NCBI GenBank assembly: GCA_964639955.1
Contig: CAZXGJ010000017.1
Location: 1 to 54,029 of the forward strand
DNA from: IGN2 sp964639955
GTDB taxonomy: Bacteria > Bacteroidota > Ignavibacteria > Ignavibacteriales > Ignavibacteriaceae
DNA length: 54,029 nt
Direction: 5' to 3'
The position numbers and the translations under genes are program-made. Every line of letters begins with the position of its first letter. The stretch's first letter is position 1. Shown here piece by piece: positions 8,027 through 15,922 of the stretch. The notes beneath the pieces are model-generated. The model was not told the origin of the DNA and made no database searches. It saw only the letters and a program-made list of their open reading frames with translations.

Positions 8027-9466
8027 TTATACCTCTCCAAAATAAAAAACTAACCAGACTAAGATAAATATGGGAAGAAGAATCGGTACTGCGTATTTGA
8101 ATAAATATCCAAAAAAACTCGGCATTCTGATTCCGGCTCTTTCACTAATTGATTTAACCATAAAATTTGGTCCGTTACCGATATAAGTCATAGCTCCGAA
8201 AAATACTGCTGCCACTGACACCGCAGATAGATAAATCGGGTGTGCCAGCTCAAACTCTAAAACCTGAGCAGGAATATTTACGTCGAGGTTAAATTTACCC
8301 ATCGCGGCACTCAAAAAGTTTAAGTAAGTAGGAGCGTTATCCAAAAAAGCTGATAGACTTCCCGTTGCCCAGTAAAAAATTCCCGGCGTCAATGACTGTC
8401 CATATATGTTTGACTCATAAGCAATAAGTTGGAGTGCAGGCATCATTGTTGCAAAAATACCAACAAATAAATAAGCAACTTCCTTTATCGGTTCAAAGTC
8501 AAATTCATTTGCAGCAAGGATTTCTGGTGGAGCACTTTTATAAGCTATAAATATTATGCTCAACATAATTATTTCTCTTATCCCGATAGGAATAGGATCA
8601 AAGCTTGGAACGAGGTCAACTACAGCCGGATCAATAAAAACAGAAAGAATAATCACACAAAGAAATATTACACTTTTAAATCCTTTAAATTCAATTTTTC
8701 CGGTATAACTTTTTTCATCACCTACTTTGGGCATATTTCGGAAATCAATAATATAAAAGATTAAAATTACTGCCAGCACAGTTGGAAGCCAGATATACCA
8801 AACGTGTTTAATAACCCAGAAAAATCCTACTCCTTTGAGAAATCCTAAAAACAAAGGTGGATCACCAATTGGGGTTAATGCCCCGCCAATATTGCTAACT
8901 ATGAAAATAAAAAAAATTATATGATAAGGTTTAATCCTATCCTTATTTATTTTAAGAAAAGGTCTGATCAGAAGCATTGATGCACCGGTGGTTCCAATGA
9001 TATTTGCAATAACAGCTCCTAAGAAAAGAAGAACAGCATTAAGCATCGGTGTTGACTTACGGTCAATCTTAATTAGAATTCCTCCGGATGCGACGAAGAG
9101 AGAACCTAACAGAGCAATAAAAGAAATATATTCGTCAAGAGTATGAAGAGGTGTATGAGTGTCGTGCAAAACAATCAGATAATAACCTACAGTAATTAAA
9201 CCAAGTAATATTGCAATTTTAGGATAATGCTTTTCCCAAAAGTGACGATAGAAAAGTGGTCCTGTGGCGATCATTAGTAAAAGCATTACAAACGGAATCA
9301 CCATAAAAGCTTCAGGTAATTGATGCTCTTCGGAATGATTGGAAATAGAGTTGACTGTTACTAACGAGGTATCACTGATATTTTGATCTGCAGCTTGTAA
9401 TTCACCAAAGTGTAGTATCAGAATTAATACAAGTATGATTAGAGAGGTTGAATTCTTATTTATCAT
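8027..9466 (-). CDS. nhaD: NhaD-type Na+/H+ antiporter
   Basis: A 479-residue ion-transporter-superfamily membrane protein with about 12-13 helices after an N-terminal hydrophobic segment (residues 7-25) that may be a cleaved signal, as in some NhaD proteins. Family marks include NIIGTTGASMLLIRPFL, NIGGALTPIGDPPLFLGFL (here listed as the T-P-I-G-D-P-P core) and the second-half repeat FLDNAPTYLNFLSA followed by GAMTYIGNGPNFMVK. NhaD exchanges cytoplasmic Na+ (or Li+) for protons. It sits 6 bp after nuoM and 1 nt before the unknown gene that leads into nuoN, a striking insertion of a sodium antiporter within a Complex I operon. Confidence 0.9.
   Translation of the reverse strand: MINKNSTSLIILVLILILHFGELQAADQNISDTSLVTVNSISNHSEEHQLPEAFMVIPFVMLLLMIATGPLFYRHFWEKHYPKIAILLGLITVGYYLIVLHDTHTPLHTLDEYISFIALLGSLFVASGGILIKIDRKSTPMLNAVLLFLGAVIANIIGTTGASMLLIRPFLKINKDRIKPYHIIFFIFIVSNIGGALTPIGDPPLFLGFLKGVGFFWVIKHVWYIWLPTVLAVILIFYIIDFRNMPKVGDEKSYTGKIEFKGFKSVIFLCVIILSVFIDPAVVDLVPSFDPIPIGIREIIMLSIIFIAYKSAPPEILAANEFDFEPIKEVAYLFVGIFATMMPALQLIAYESNIYGQSLTPGIFYWATGSLSAFLDNAPTYLNFLSAAMGKFNLDVNIPAQVLEFELAHPIYLSAVSVAAVFFGAMTYIGNGPNFMVKSISERAGIRMPSFFGYLFKYAVPILLPIFILVWLVFYFGEV
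8031..8037 (-). promoter_or_regulatory. Ribosome binding site deciding the start of the 121-residue gene
   Basis: On the minus strand GGAGAGG lies inside the last codons of nhaD, 6 nt before the ATG at 8025. The alternative upstream TTG at 8040 would place this strong Shine-Dalgarno sequence inside the coding region, so the ATG is preferred. Confidence 0.75.
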
Positions 9467-9472
9467 ACTTGT

Positions 9473-10996
9473 TTATTCTAAATTTATTTTTGCGGGATTG
9501 AGAACCTGCTCAATTACTTTTTCGGATGATTTTTCCGATACATTTAAGAATGTTGATGGATAGATTCCTATCCAGACAATAAAAATGAAGATGGGGATGA
9601 GAACTAATTTCTCACGGAAATTTAAATCAGTAACAGAATTCATTTGGGAATTAGTAACTTCACCAAAGACAACTTTCTTATACATCCATAGCAAGTACAC
9701 AGCAGCAAAGATTACTCCCGTTGCTGCAAAAACAGTGAACCACCAGCTGGCAAGAATAGTTGATTTGAATGCACCAGTCAAAATCAGAAATTCGCCAACG
9801 AAACCATTTAGTCCGGGCAACCCAATCGAAGAAAGCGAAGTGAAAAGTAATGCAAATGAAAAGTAAGGAACTATCTTTGCGATGCCGCCATAGTCAGCAA
9901 TCTTTCTTGTGTGAGTTCTTTCGTAAATCATTCCAACTAAAAGGAAGAGTGCCCCAGTTGATAAACCGTGATTGACCATTTGTATAACAGCACCTTGCAC
10001 AGCTTCCTGATTCAATGCAAAAATTCCAAGCATCACAAATCCCAGATGAGAAACAGATGAATAAGCCACAAGTTTTTTCATATCTGTCTGCACCATTGCG
10101 ACAAGTGCACCATAAATTATTCCGATTACTGCAAGAACGGAAATCAATCCTGCATAATCCAGTGATGCCTGTGGAAACAAAGGAAGGTTAAATCTCAGAA
10201 ATCCGTACGTTCCCATTTTTAGCAACACACCAGCAAGAATAACACTACCTGCAGTCGGTGCTTCAACGTGTGCATCGGGTAACCAGGTATGGAATGGGAA
10301 CAGCGGAACTTTGATTGCAAAACTTAATGCGAAAGCAAGGAATAAAAATCCCTGAATTGTAGTATCAATGGTTGGTCCTGTCTTGTACAAATCGAGAAGA
10401 TTGGTAGTAAACCCACCCAGTAAATCTGCAGAGTAAACACAAAGCCAGATTATTGCAACTAACATTAACAGACTGCCAGCCATTGTGTAAATAAAAAACT
10501 TTATGGAAGCATAAATTCTTCTTTCGCCGCCCCAAATTCCAATGATGAAGTACATCGGGATGAGCATTGCTTCCCAGAATACATAAAACAGGAACATATC
10601 CAATGAAACAAAAACACCAAGCATTCCTAACTCCAGAAACAACATAAAGAAAGTGAACTCTTTAACTTTATGTTTTATACTGCTCCAGCTTGAGATTAAA
10701 GTCAGTGGCGTGAGGAATGTTGTCAGAAGAACCAGAAGCATTGACAAGCCATCAACACCAACGTGATAGCTGATATTAAGATCTTTTATCCAGTTAAACT
10801 TATGAACAAACTGGAATCCGCCTGACTGCTGATCAAAATCAAAATAAATTATTAAAGAAACGATGAATGCAATCAGCGATACAACCAGCCCGAAATATTT
10901 TATAAGCTGTAATTTTTCTTTATTGATAAATAAAATAATTATAGATCCGACAATCGGAACTGCGAGGAGATATGTTAATAAGTATGATTGTTCCAT
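9473..10996 (-). CDS. nuoM: NADH-quinone oxidoreductase subunit M
   Basis: A 507-residue antiporter-like subunit of Complex I with about 14 membrane helices. The functional glutamate is E142 in FWEAMLIPMYF (E144 in E. coli). Other marks are FAIKVPLFPFHTWLPDAHVEAPT (lysine and the broken helix), MKKLVAYSSVSHLGFV and FLILTGAF. Its stop is followed 6 bp later by nhaD rather than nuoN, and its ATG abuts the nuoL stop with no gap. It forms one of the three proton channels of the membrane arm. Confidence 0.95.
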   Translation of the reverse strand: MEQSYLLTYLLAVPIVGSIIILFINKEKLQLIKYFGLVVSLIAFIVSLIIYFDFDQQSGGFQFVHKFNWIKDLNISYHVGVDGLSMLLVLLTTFLTPLTLISSWSSIKHKVKEFTFFMLFLELGMLGVFVSLDMFLFYVFWEAMLIPMYFIIGIWGGERRIYASIKFFIYTMAGSLLMLVAIIWLCVYSADLLGGFTTNLLDLYKTGPTIDTTIQGFLFLAFALSFAIKVPLFPFHTWLPDAHVEAPTAGSVILAGVLLKMGTYGFLRFNLPLFPQASLDYAGLISVLAVIGIIYGALVAMVQTDMKKLVAYSSVSHLGFVMLGIFALNQEAVQGAVIQMVNHGLSTGALFLLVGMIYERTHTRKIADYGGIAKIVPYFSFALLFTSLSSIGLPGLNGFVGEFLILTGAFKSTILASWWFTVFAATGVIFAAVYLLWMYKKVVFGEVTNSQMNSVTDLNFREKLVLIPIFIFIVWIGIYPSTFLNVSEKSSEKVIEQVLNPAKINLE

Positions 10997-12940
10997 TTAT
11001 GAGTAACTCAGAATTATCCAGAATAGAGCAATTAAAATTCCAAGAACCATTACCAATGCATACGATTGTGCAATACCTGTTTGCATTTTCTTAATTAAAC
11101 CAGATATTTTGTCTATTAGTTTTGCAAGCCCATTGATGAAGCCATCAATTATTTTATTATCGGCAATCTTCCAGAGAAAATTTTCAGAACCTTTTACAAT
11201 CGGATTAACTATTGCGGCATCATAAACTTCATCCAAAAAATATTTATTAAGAAGAACGTTATAAATTCCCTTGAACTTTGAAGCGGTTTTTTCTGCAACT
11301 TCAGGTTTTTTCAGATAAACATATCTTGCGTAAAAGATTGCGCCTGCTGCAGCAACTACAGAAACTATCATCAGAAGTAATTCTTCGAAGTGTGAGTGAC
11401 TTCCGTAATGTAGCAGCTTCAATTCAGCAGTTTTAAATACAGGAGCAAGCCAGTTATGAAAAAGATTTCCGTGCTCGCCAGAAAAGATTTCAGGAATACC
11501 AATAAATCCGCCGATTGCAGAAAGCACCGCTAATACAATCAGAGGTACTATCATAACTTTTGGAGATTCATGCGGATGTACTTTATGATGATCGAATTTT
11601 TCTTTTCCTTCGAAGGTCATAAAGTAAAGTCTGAACATATAAAACGCTGTCATCATTGCAGTAATCAATCCAATCAACCAAAAAATAAATCCAAGATTTG
11701 TAAATGAATACCAGAGAATCTCATCCTTGCTGAAAAATCCTGAGAGAGGTGGAATTCCTGAAATGGCAACAGCAGCAACAAGAAAAGTTCCGTAAGTGAT
11801 CGGCATATATTTTTTTAAGCCGCCGTAATTTCTGATATCCTGCTGCTCGTGCATGGAATGAATGACTGAACCAGCACCAAGAAAGAGTAAGGCTTTGAAG
11901 AATGCGTGAGTCACAACATGAAAAATTCCTGCAGAGAATGCACCGGCACCCAAAGCTAAAAACATATATCCAAGCTGGCTGATCGTTGAATAAGCAAGAA
12001 CTTTTTTAATATCATTTTGAACGAGCCCAATTGTTGCAGCCGAAAACGCAGTGAACACACCAATCACAGCTACGACCATCATTGCAGCGGGAGCAGAAGC
12101 ATAAATTATACTGCAGCGAGCAACCATATAAACACCTGCAGTAACCATTGTGGCAGCATGGATGAGTGCAGAAACAGGTGTCGGACCAGCCATAGCATCC
12201 GGAAGCCAGACTAATAGTGGAATCTGAGCAGACTTACCAGTTGCACCAATGAATAAAAAGATTGCAATCAAAACAAAGATGTGTTCAGGAACCGCGAATG
12301 AAACTGCCCTGGAAAAAACATCTGTAAAAACTAAAGTTCCGAAGGTAGAATAGATCAAAAACATTCCGAGAAGAAATCCAAAGTCACCAATCCTGTTTAC
12401 GATAAATGCTTTCAATCCTGCTGCGGAAGTTGTGCTCTTCTCAAATTTCCTGTCATACCAGAATCCAATTAACAAGTATGAACATAAACCAACTCCTTCC
12501 CATCCAAGAAAGAGGAGTAGAAAATTATCTGCCAGAACAAGATTCATCATTGCAAAGATGAAGAGATTCAGGTAAGCGAAAAATCTCCAGAACCCTTTAT
12601 CGCCGTGCATATAACCGATTGAGTAAACGTGGATGATAAAACCAACTCCGGTTACAATTAACGACATTACTAAAGAGAGTTGGTCAACCTGGTAAGAGAA
12701 GCTGATGTTTAATCCTGCAACCGCAATCCACTGAAAGAGAGTTACAATATTTAAACGCTGGTCAACAGGAAGTGCAAGAGTTTCAAAGAATGCACCGACA
12801 GCAATAATGAATGATAAACCAATTGCACCGCTTCCAACAATTCCAATTACCTTTTCATTTTTAATCTTTGGACCGACTAATCCATTAAATAAAAATCCCA
12901 GCAAGGGCAAGAGAACAGTAAGATAAATTAATTCAATCAT
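10997..12940 (-). CDS. nuoL: NADH-quinone oxidoreductase subunit L
   Basis: A 647-residue distal antiporter-like subunit. E148 in LGWEGVGLCSYLLIGFW matches the conserved channel glutamate (E144 in E. coli). KSAQIPLLVWLPDAMAGPTPVSALIHAATMV (K and P-D-A-M-A-G-P-T-P core) and THAFFKALLFLGAGSVIHSM are diagnostic. The C-terminal third has the long lateral helix and anchoring helix (about 560-647). Starts with ATG, 10 bp after nuoK; the bases before it read ACCTCC on the coding strand, the opposite of a ribosome binding site, so initiation may depend on coupling. Confidence 0.95.
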   Translation of the reverse strand: MIELIYLTVLLPLLGFLFNGLVGPKIKNEKVIGIVGSGAIGLSFIIAVGAFFETLALPVDQRLNIVTLFQWIAVAGLNISFSYQVDQLSLVMSLIVTGVGFIIHVYSIGYMHGDKGFWRFFAYLNLFIFAMMNLVLADNFLLLFLGWEGVGLCSYLLIGFWYDRKFEKSTTSAAGLKAFIVNRIGDFGFLLGMFLIYSTFGTLVFTDVFSRAVSFAVPEHIFVLIAIFLFIGATGKSAQIPLLVWLPDAMAGPTPVSALIHAATMVTAGVYMVARCSIIYASAPAAMMVVAVIGVFTAFSAATIGLVQNDIKKVLAYSTISQLGYMFLALGAGAFSAGIFHVVTHAFFKALLFLGAGSVIHSMHEQQDIRNYGGLKKYMPITYGTFLVAAVAISGIPPLSGFFSKDEILWYSFTNLGFIFWLIGLITAMMTAFYMFRLYFMTFEGKEKFDHHKVHPHESPKVMIVPLIVLAVLSAIGGFIGIPEIFSGEHGNLFHNWLAPVFKTAELKLLHYGSHSHFEELLLMIVSVVAAAGAIFYARYVYLKKPEVAEKTASKFKGIYNVLLNKYFLDEVYDAAIVNPIVKGSENFLWKIADNKIIDGFINGLAKLIDKISGLIKKMQTGIAQSYALVMVLGILIALFWIILSYS

Positions 12941-12950
12941 CGCAGGAGGT

Positions 12951-13256
12951 TTACCATTTTAGAATATTTATTTCGTCAATATTAACTGTTAGTTTATTTC
13001 TGAAGATGGCAATGATAATAGCCAGTCCAACTGCTGCTTCTGCGGCTGCTACTGACATAACAAAGAAGACAAAAAGTTGTCCTGCTACATCGCCTAAATA
13101 AGACGAATACGTAATCAGCGTAAGATTTGCTGAGTTCAACATCAATTCAATACACATAAAAACTACAATTGCATTTCTGCGTGTTAATACGCCAACGATT
13201 CCGACTGTAAACATAAACGCACTTAATATCAGATAATACTCAATTGGTATCTGCAT
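12951..13256 (-). CDS. nuoK: NADH-quinone oxidoreductase subunit K
   Basis: A 101-residue three-helix membrane protein, normal length for NuoK. Conserved glutamates are E37 (in CIELMLNSANL) and E73 (in VAAAEAAVGLAI), equivalent to E36 and E72 of the E. coli subunit that link the quinone site to the antiporter-like subunits. It is 6 bp after nuoJ and 10 bp before nuoL, inside the tightly packed membrane-arm operon. Confidence 0.95.
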   Translation of the reverse strand: MQIPIEYYLILSAFMFTVGIVGVLTRRNAIVVFMCIELMLNSANLTLITYSSYLGDVAGQLFVFFVMSVAAAEAAVGLAIIIAIFRNKLTVNIDEINILKW

Positions 13257-13262
13257 ATCTCA

Positions 13263-13775
13263 TTAAAATTTCTTTTTTGCTAAAACCAATGCGCCAATTG
13301 TTGCTGCGAGTAATAAATAACCGGCAGCTTCAAAAGGCAGGATATAATTTGTGAACATTTCTTTCCCGATTTTCTCAATAGTTCCGGCATTAACACTTCT
13401 TGCAACCTCTCTGGTAATTACTTCCGATGGTCTTGAAAGAAATATGATATAAACAATCTGAACAAGCACTAAAGCAACAATCGCAACGATAAAAATTCGC
13501 AGCTTGGCTTTGTGTTCAAAAAATCTTTTTTCTTTTTCAGGATTTAAAAGCATAATTACAAAAAGGAAGAACACCATTATCGCACCGGCATAAACTATTA
13601 CCTGTGCAACTGCTATAAACTGAGCATTTAGAATTAAATATAATCCGGCAAGTGAAGCAAAATTCAAAACCAAAAATAATGCTGATATGACAGGATTAGG
13701 TCGTGTAATCATCAATACTGCCGAAACAGCACAGATAGAAGCGAAAAGAATAAAGAGAAATATTTCTAAAGTCAT
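13263..13775 (-). CDS. nuoJ: NADH-quinone oxidoreductase subunit J
   Basis: A 170-residue membrane protein with five helices. The block FASLAGLYLILNAQFIAVAQVIVYAGAIMVFFLFVIML (core AQ-x-I-V-Y-A-G-A-I-M-V-F-F-L-F-V) contains the conserved pi-bulge helix of NuoJ. It is the first nuo gene in this cluster: the space upstream (13776-13923) leads to an unrelated four-helix-bundle gene and asnS, so nuoA to nuoI are not adjacent. A TATAAT-like box at 13829-13834 may serve as its own promoter. Confidence 0.94.
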   Translation of the reverse strand: MTLEIFLFILFASICAVSAVLMITRPNPVISALFLVLNFASLAGLYLILNAQFIAVAQVIVYAGAIMVFFLFVIMLLNPEKEKRFFEHKAKLRIFIVAIVALVLVQIVYIIFLSRPSEVITREVARSVNAGTIEKIGKEMFTNYILPFEAAGYLLLAATIGALVLAKKKF

Positions 13776-13786
13776 TGCCCCTCTAT

Positions 13787-13799
13787 CGATGGTAGATGT
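13787..13799 (+). repeat. Left 13-bp inverted repeat flanking the four-helix-bundle gene
   Basis: CGATGGTAGATGT, pairing in inverted orientation with CGATGGGAGATGT at 14264-14276 (12 of 13 identical). The pair brackets 490 bp holding only the four-helix-bundle gene. It is followed by related GATGGGAAATGGGAGATGT-like words. Confidence 0.6.
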
Positions 13800-13828
13800 A
13801 TGATGGGAAATGGGAGATGTAAATAGCC

Positions 13829-13834
13829 ATTATA
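13829..13834 (-). promoter_or_regulatory. Possible -10 box upstream of nuoJ
   Basis: TATAAT on the minus strand about 54 nt upstream of the nuoJ ATG. No good -35 hexamer lies 17 nt further upstream, so the call is weak. It matters because nuoJ opens the membrane-arm cluster and must be transcribed from somewhere in this spacer or from asnS read-through. Confidence 0.25.
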
Positions 13835-13923
13835 AATCAGTTTTGCTTATTTAAATTTTGTTGTGATGTTAATTTAATCGAACTAAAAATCTTTTTAAAA
13901 TCGAAACTCTCTCTTAATAGAAA

Positions 13924-14226
13924 TTAAAAATCAGAATTCTTGTAATCATTTTTCAAGATTGCATCCAAAACTCTCAACCAGTAATTACTTTCACGGGATT
14001 CTTTTAATACAACACCAATCTTATGAATGAAATCCTTCGATGATTCTGCTGCTTGTGCTTCCTCATAATTACTTCCAATAGATTTAGATGCTTTTGCCAA
14101 CTGATAAGTAACTACGGCATTCACTTTGGATTTTGGTAACGACTCGAGAAATAAGAGACACTTAACCCCAAATTCAAAAATCCTTTTTAGCAACTCCTCA
14201 GTCTTCGGATTCATTGCATCAAGCAC
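13924..14226 (-). CDS. Four-helix-bundle protein (23S rRNA intervening-sequence/S23 type)
   Basis: A 100-residue all-alpha protein. AVVTYQLAKASKSIGSNYEEAQAAESSKDFIHKIGVVLKESRESNYWLRVL (core S-I-G-S-N-Y-E-E-A and K-E-S-R-E-S-x-Y-W-L) is the signature of the four-helix-bundle family first seen in 23S rRNA intervening sequences and related to the Avd accessory protein of diversity-generating retroelements. Here there is no rRNA nearby. A GTG start at 14226 is used, with ATG at 14214 as alternative. Family members are about 115-125 residues; the C-terminal end here is a little short. It lies between asnS and nuoJ and is flanked by 13-bp imperfect inverted repeats, which suggests a mobile cassette. 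Function unknown. Confidence 0.8.
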   Translation of the reverse strand: MLDAMNPKTEELLKRIFEFGVKCLLFLESLPKSKVNAVVTYQLAKASKSIGSNYEEAQAAESSKDFIHKIGVVLKESRESNYWLRVLDAILKNDYKNSDF

Positions 14227-14263
14227 TCAAAATTTCCATCAAACATATTCCATCTTCCATATA

Positions 14264-14276
14264 ACATCTCCCATCG
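14264..14276 (-). repeat. Right 13-bp inverted repeat flanking the four-helix-bundle gene
   Basis: Reads CGATGGGAGATGT on the minus strand, matching 13787-13799 at 12 of 13 positions in opposite orientation. It ends only one base before the asnS stop codon (14278-14280), so the element abuts that gene. Confidence 0.6.
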
Positions 14277-14277
14277 T

Positions 14278-15573
14278 TTACGGAGTATTACGGTAAATCA
14301 TCCTTGGGAACGGAATTGCTTCTCTTAAATGATCGAGACCGCAAATCCAGCTTACAGTTCTTTCCAATCCAATCCCAAAACCTGCGTGAGGAACAGTTCC
14401 ATATCTTCTTAAATCAAGATACCACTCAAAAACTTCCTGGGGAAGATTGTGCTCTTTTATTCTTGCAAGAAGTTCTTCAAGACTATCTTCTCTTTGGCTG
14501 CCACCAATTATTTCTCCGTAACCTTCAGGTGCGAGTACATCAACTGCGAGTGCAACTTTCGGATTTTCAGGATCGCGTTTCATATAAAACGCTTTAACTT
14601 CCGCCGGGTAACGATGAACCATTACCGGTCTATCGAATTGTTGAACGATTACAGTTTCATCAGGTGCACCGAAATCATTTCCCCACTCAAAGTTTACTCC
14701 GTTTTTATGAAGAATCTGAACTGCTTCATCATAACTGATTCTTGGAAACGGGCGAATAACTTTTTCAAGCTTTGAAGTATCACGCTCAAGTATTTTCAAC
14801 TCTTCTGCTCTCTCCTTCAGAACAGTCTGAACAATATACTCGAGCATTTCTTCAGCTAAATCCATATCATCATTCAGATCAGCAAAAGCTACTTCGGGTT
14901 CACACATCCAGAACTCAGTTAAATGTCTTCTTGTTTTAGATTTCTCTGCTCTGAATGTTGGACCAAAAGTATAAACTTTTCCGTGAGCCATTGCACCGGC
15001 TTCAGCATAAAGCTGACCTGATTGTGTAAGATATGCTTTACCAAGATCAAAGTATGGTGTTTCAAATAATGTTGAAGTTCCTTCAACAGCATTTGGAGTG
15101 AGTATCGGCGGATCCATTAAAACAAAACCTCTGTCATCAAAAAAATCTCTTATCGCTTTAACAATCCGATGACGAATCCTCATTATCGCAACCTGTCTTT
15201 TTGAACGAAGCCAGAGATGACGATGATCGAGAAGAAATTCCGGCCCGTGTTCTTTTGGAGTGATCGGATAATCTTTTGCATTCTGAATAACAATCAAGCC
15301 TGTAGCATCTAATTCAAAACCACCAACTTGTTTTGGATCTTCTTTTACTTTGCCCGTAACGATTATCGACGATTCCTGACCGATTTTATCTGCCAGATCA
15401 AACACTTCTTCTGAAACATTTCCTTTGAAGAAAACACACTGCACATATCCGGTTCCATCTCTTAAGATTACAAACCTGATTTTTCCGCTTGAACGTTTAT
15501 TGAAAAGCCAGCCTTGAAGGGTTATTTCTTTGCCGACGTAGTCTTTTAGTTGATTGATATAGATGTTCTGCAT
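14278..15573 (-). CDS. asnS: Asparaginyl-tRNA synthetase
   Basis: A 431-residue class IIb synthetase charging tRNA-Asn. Residues 1-105 form the OB-fold anticodon-binding domain (LQGWLFNKRSSGKIRFVILRDG). The catalytic core shows the AsnRS sequence LTPNAVEGTSTLF (the asparagine-type variant rather than AspRS), motif 2 (FRAEKSKTRRHLTEFWMCEPE, core F-R-A-E-x-S-x-T-R-R-H) and motif 3 (GFGIGLERTVSWICGL). Length and C-terminal PRMIYR match the family. ATG start. Presence of AsnRS suggests direct rather than amidotransferase-based Asn-tRNA formation, though both can coexist. Confidence 0.96.
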   Translation of the reverse strand: MQNIYINQLKDYVGKEITLQGWLFNKRSSGKIRFVILRDGTGYVQCVFFKGNVSEEVFDLADKIGQESSIIVTGKVKEDPKQVGGFELDATGLIVIQNAKDYPITPKEHGPEFLLDHRHLWLRSKRQVAIMRIRHRIVKAIRDFFDDRGFVLMDPPILTPNAVEGTSTLFETPYFDLGKAYLTQSGQLYAEAGAMAHGKVYTFGPTFRAEKSKTRRHLTEFWMCEPEVAFADLNDDMDLAEEMLEYIVQTVLKERAEELKILERDTSKLEKVIRPFPRISYDEAVQILHKNGVNFEWGNDFGAPDETVIVQQFDRPVMVHRYPAEVKAFYMKRDPENPKVALAVDVLAPEGYGEIIGGSQREDSLEELLARIKEHNLPQEVFEWYLDLRRYGTVPHAGFGIGLERTVSWICGLDHLREAIPFPRMIYRNTP

Positions 15574-15922
15574 TCAGTAATTTATTTCTTGTAAAATTGA
15601 AGCCAAATATAAAGATTTTTTTGATTTGAAGGATAAAAAATTGCGACTGTTTGTATTCTCAGTGAAGATCATATCTCGTCCCTAACGGGACTTTGAATAC
15701 CGGGAAGATTGTAATATTTCTATAAATATTTAATCCCTAAAGGGATTATGGATATATCAAAAAATCTTACTAGACTTTTTTGTCTCATTAGAGACAAAAT
15801 ATCTATAGAAAAATTAAATCCAGTATAATTAAAAAGTCCCGTAGGGACGAAACAGCACTACTCGCCTTTCTCATTTTAATTTTATAAGTTTCAGGTGAGT
15901 TTAACATTTAATGGAGCATAAA
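15574..15922. other. Intergenic region rich in REP-like palindromes
   Basis: About 350 bp between divergent asnS and a secreted-protein gene. It holds four short palindromes built on GTCCC/GGGAC or close variants, listed as one repeat cluster. No gene or RNA was recognised besides these. Promoters for asnS and the secreted protein must lie here or within the palindromes. Confidence 0.55.
15678..15848. repeat. REP-like cluster of four short palindromes
   Basis: Four perfect or near-perfect palindromes: GTCCCTAACGGGAC (15678-15691), AATCCCTAAAGGGATT (15732-15747), TTGTCTCATTAGAGACAA (15780-15797) and GTCCCGTAGGGAC (15836-15848). They share a 5-6 bp stem ending in GAC or GAT with a 3-4 nt loop. 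The last is followed by GAAACA, the layout of extragenic palindromes that are widespread in Bacteroidota-type genomes and in other phyla are mobilised by RAYT transposases. No transposase is in this window. Confidence 0.65.

Noticed and set aside
13924..14226. Four-helix-bundle gene as part of an rRNA intervening sequence
   Set aside because: No rRNA sequence surrounds it; it sits between asnS and nuoJ.
15574..15922. CRISPR array from repeated GTCCC elements
   Set aside because: The units are short palindromes with unequal spacing and no constant 25-40 bp direct repeat.
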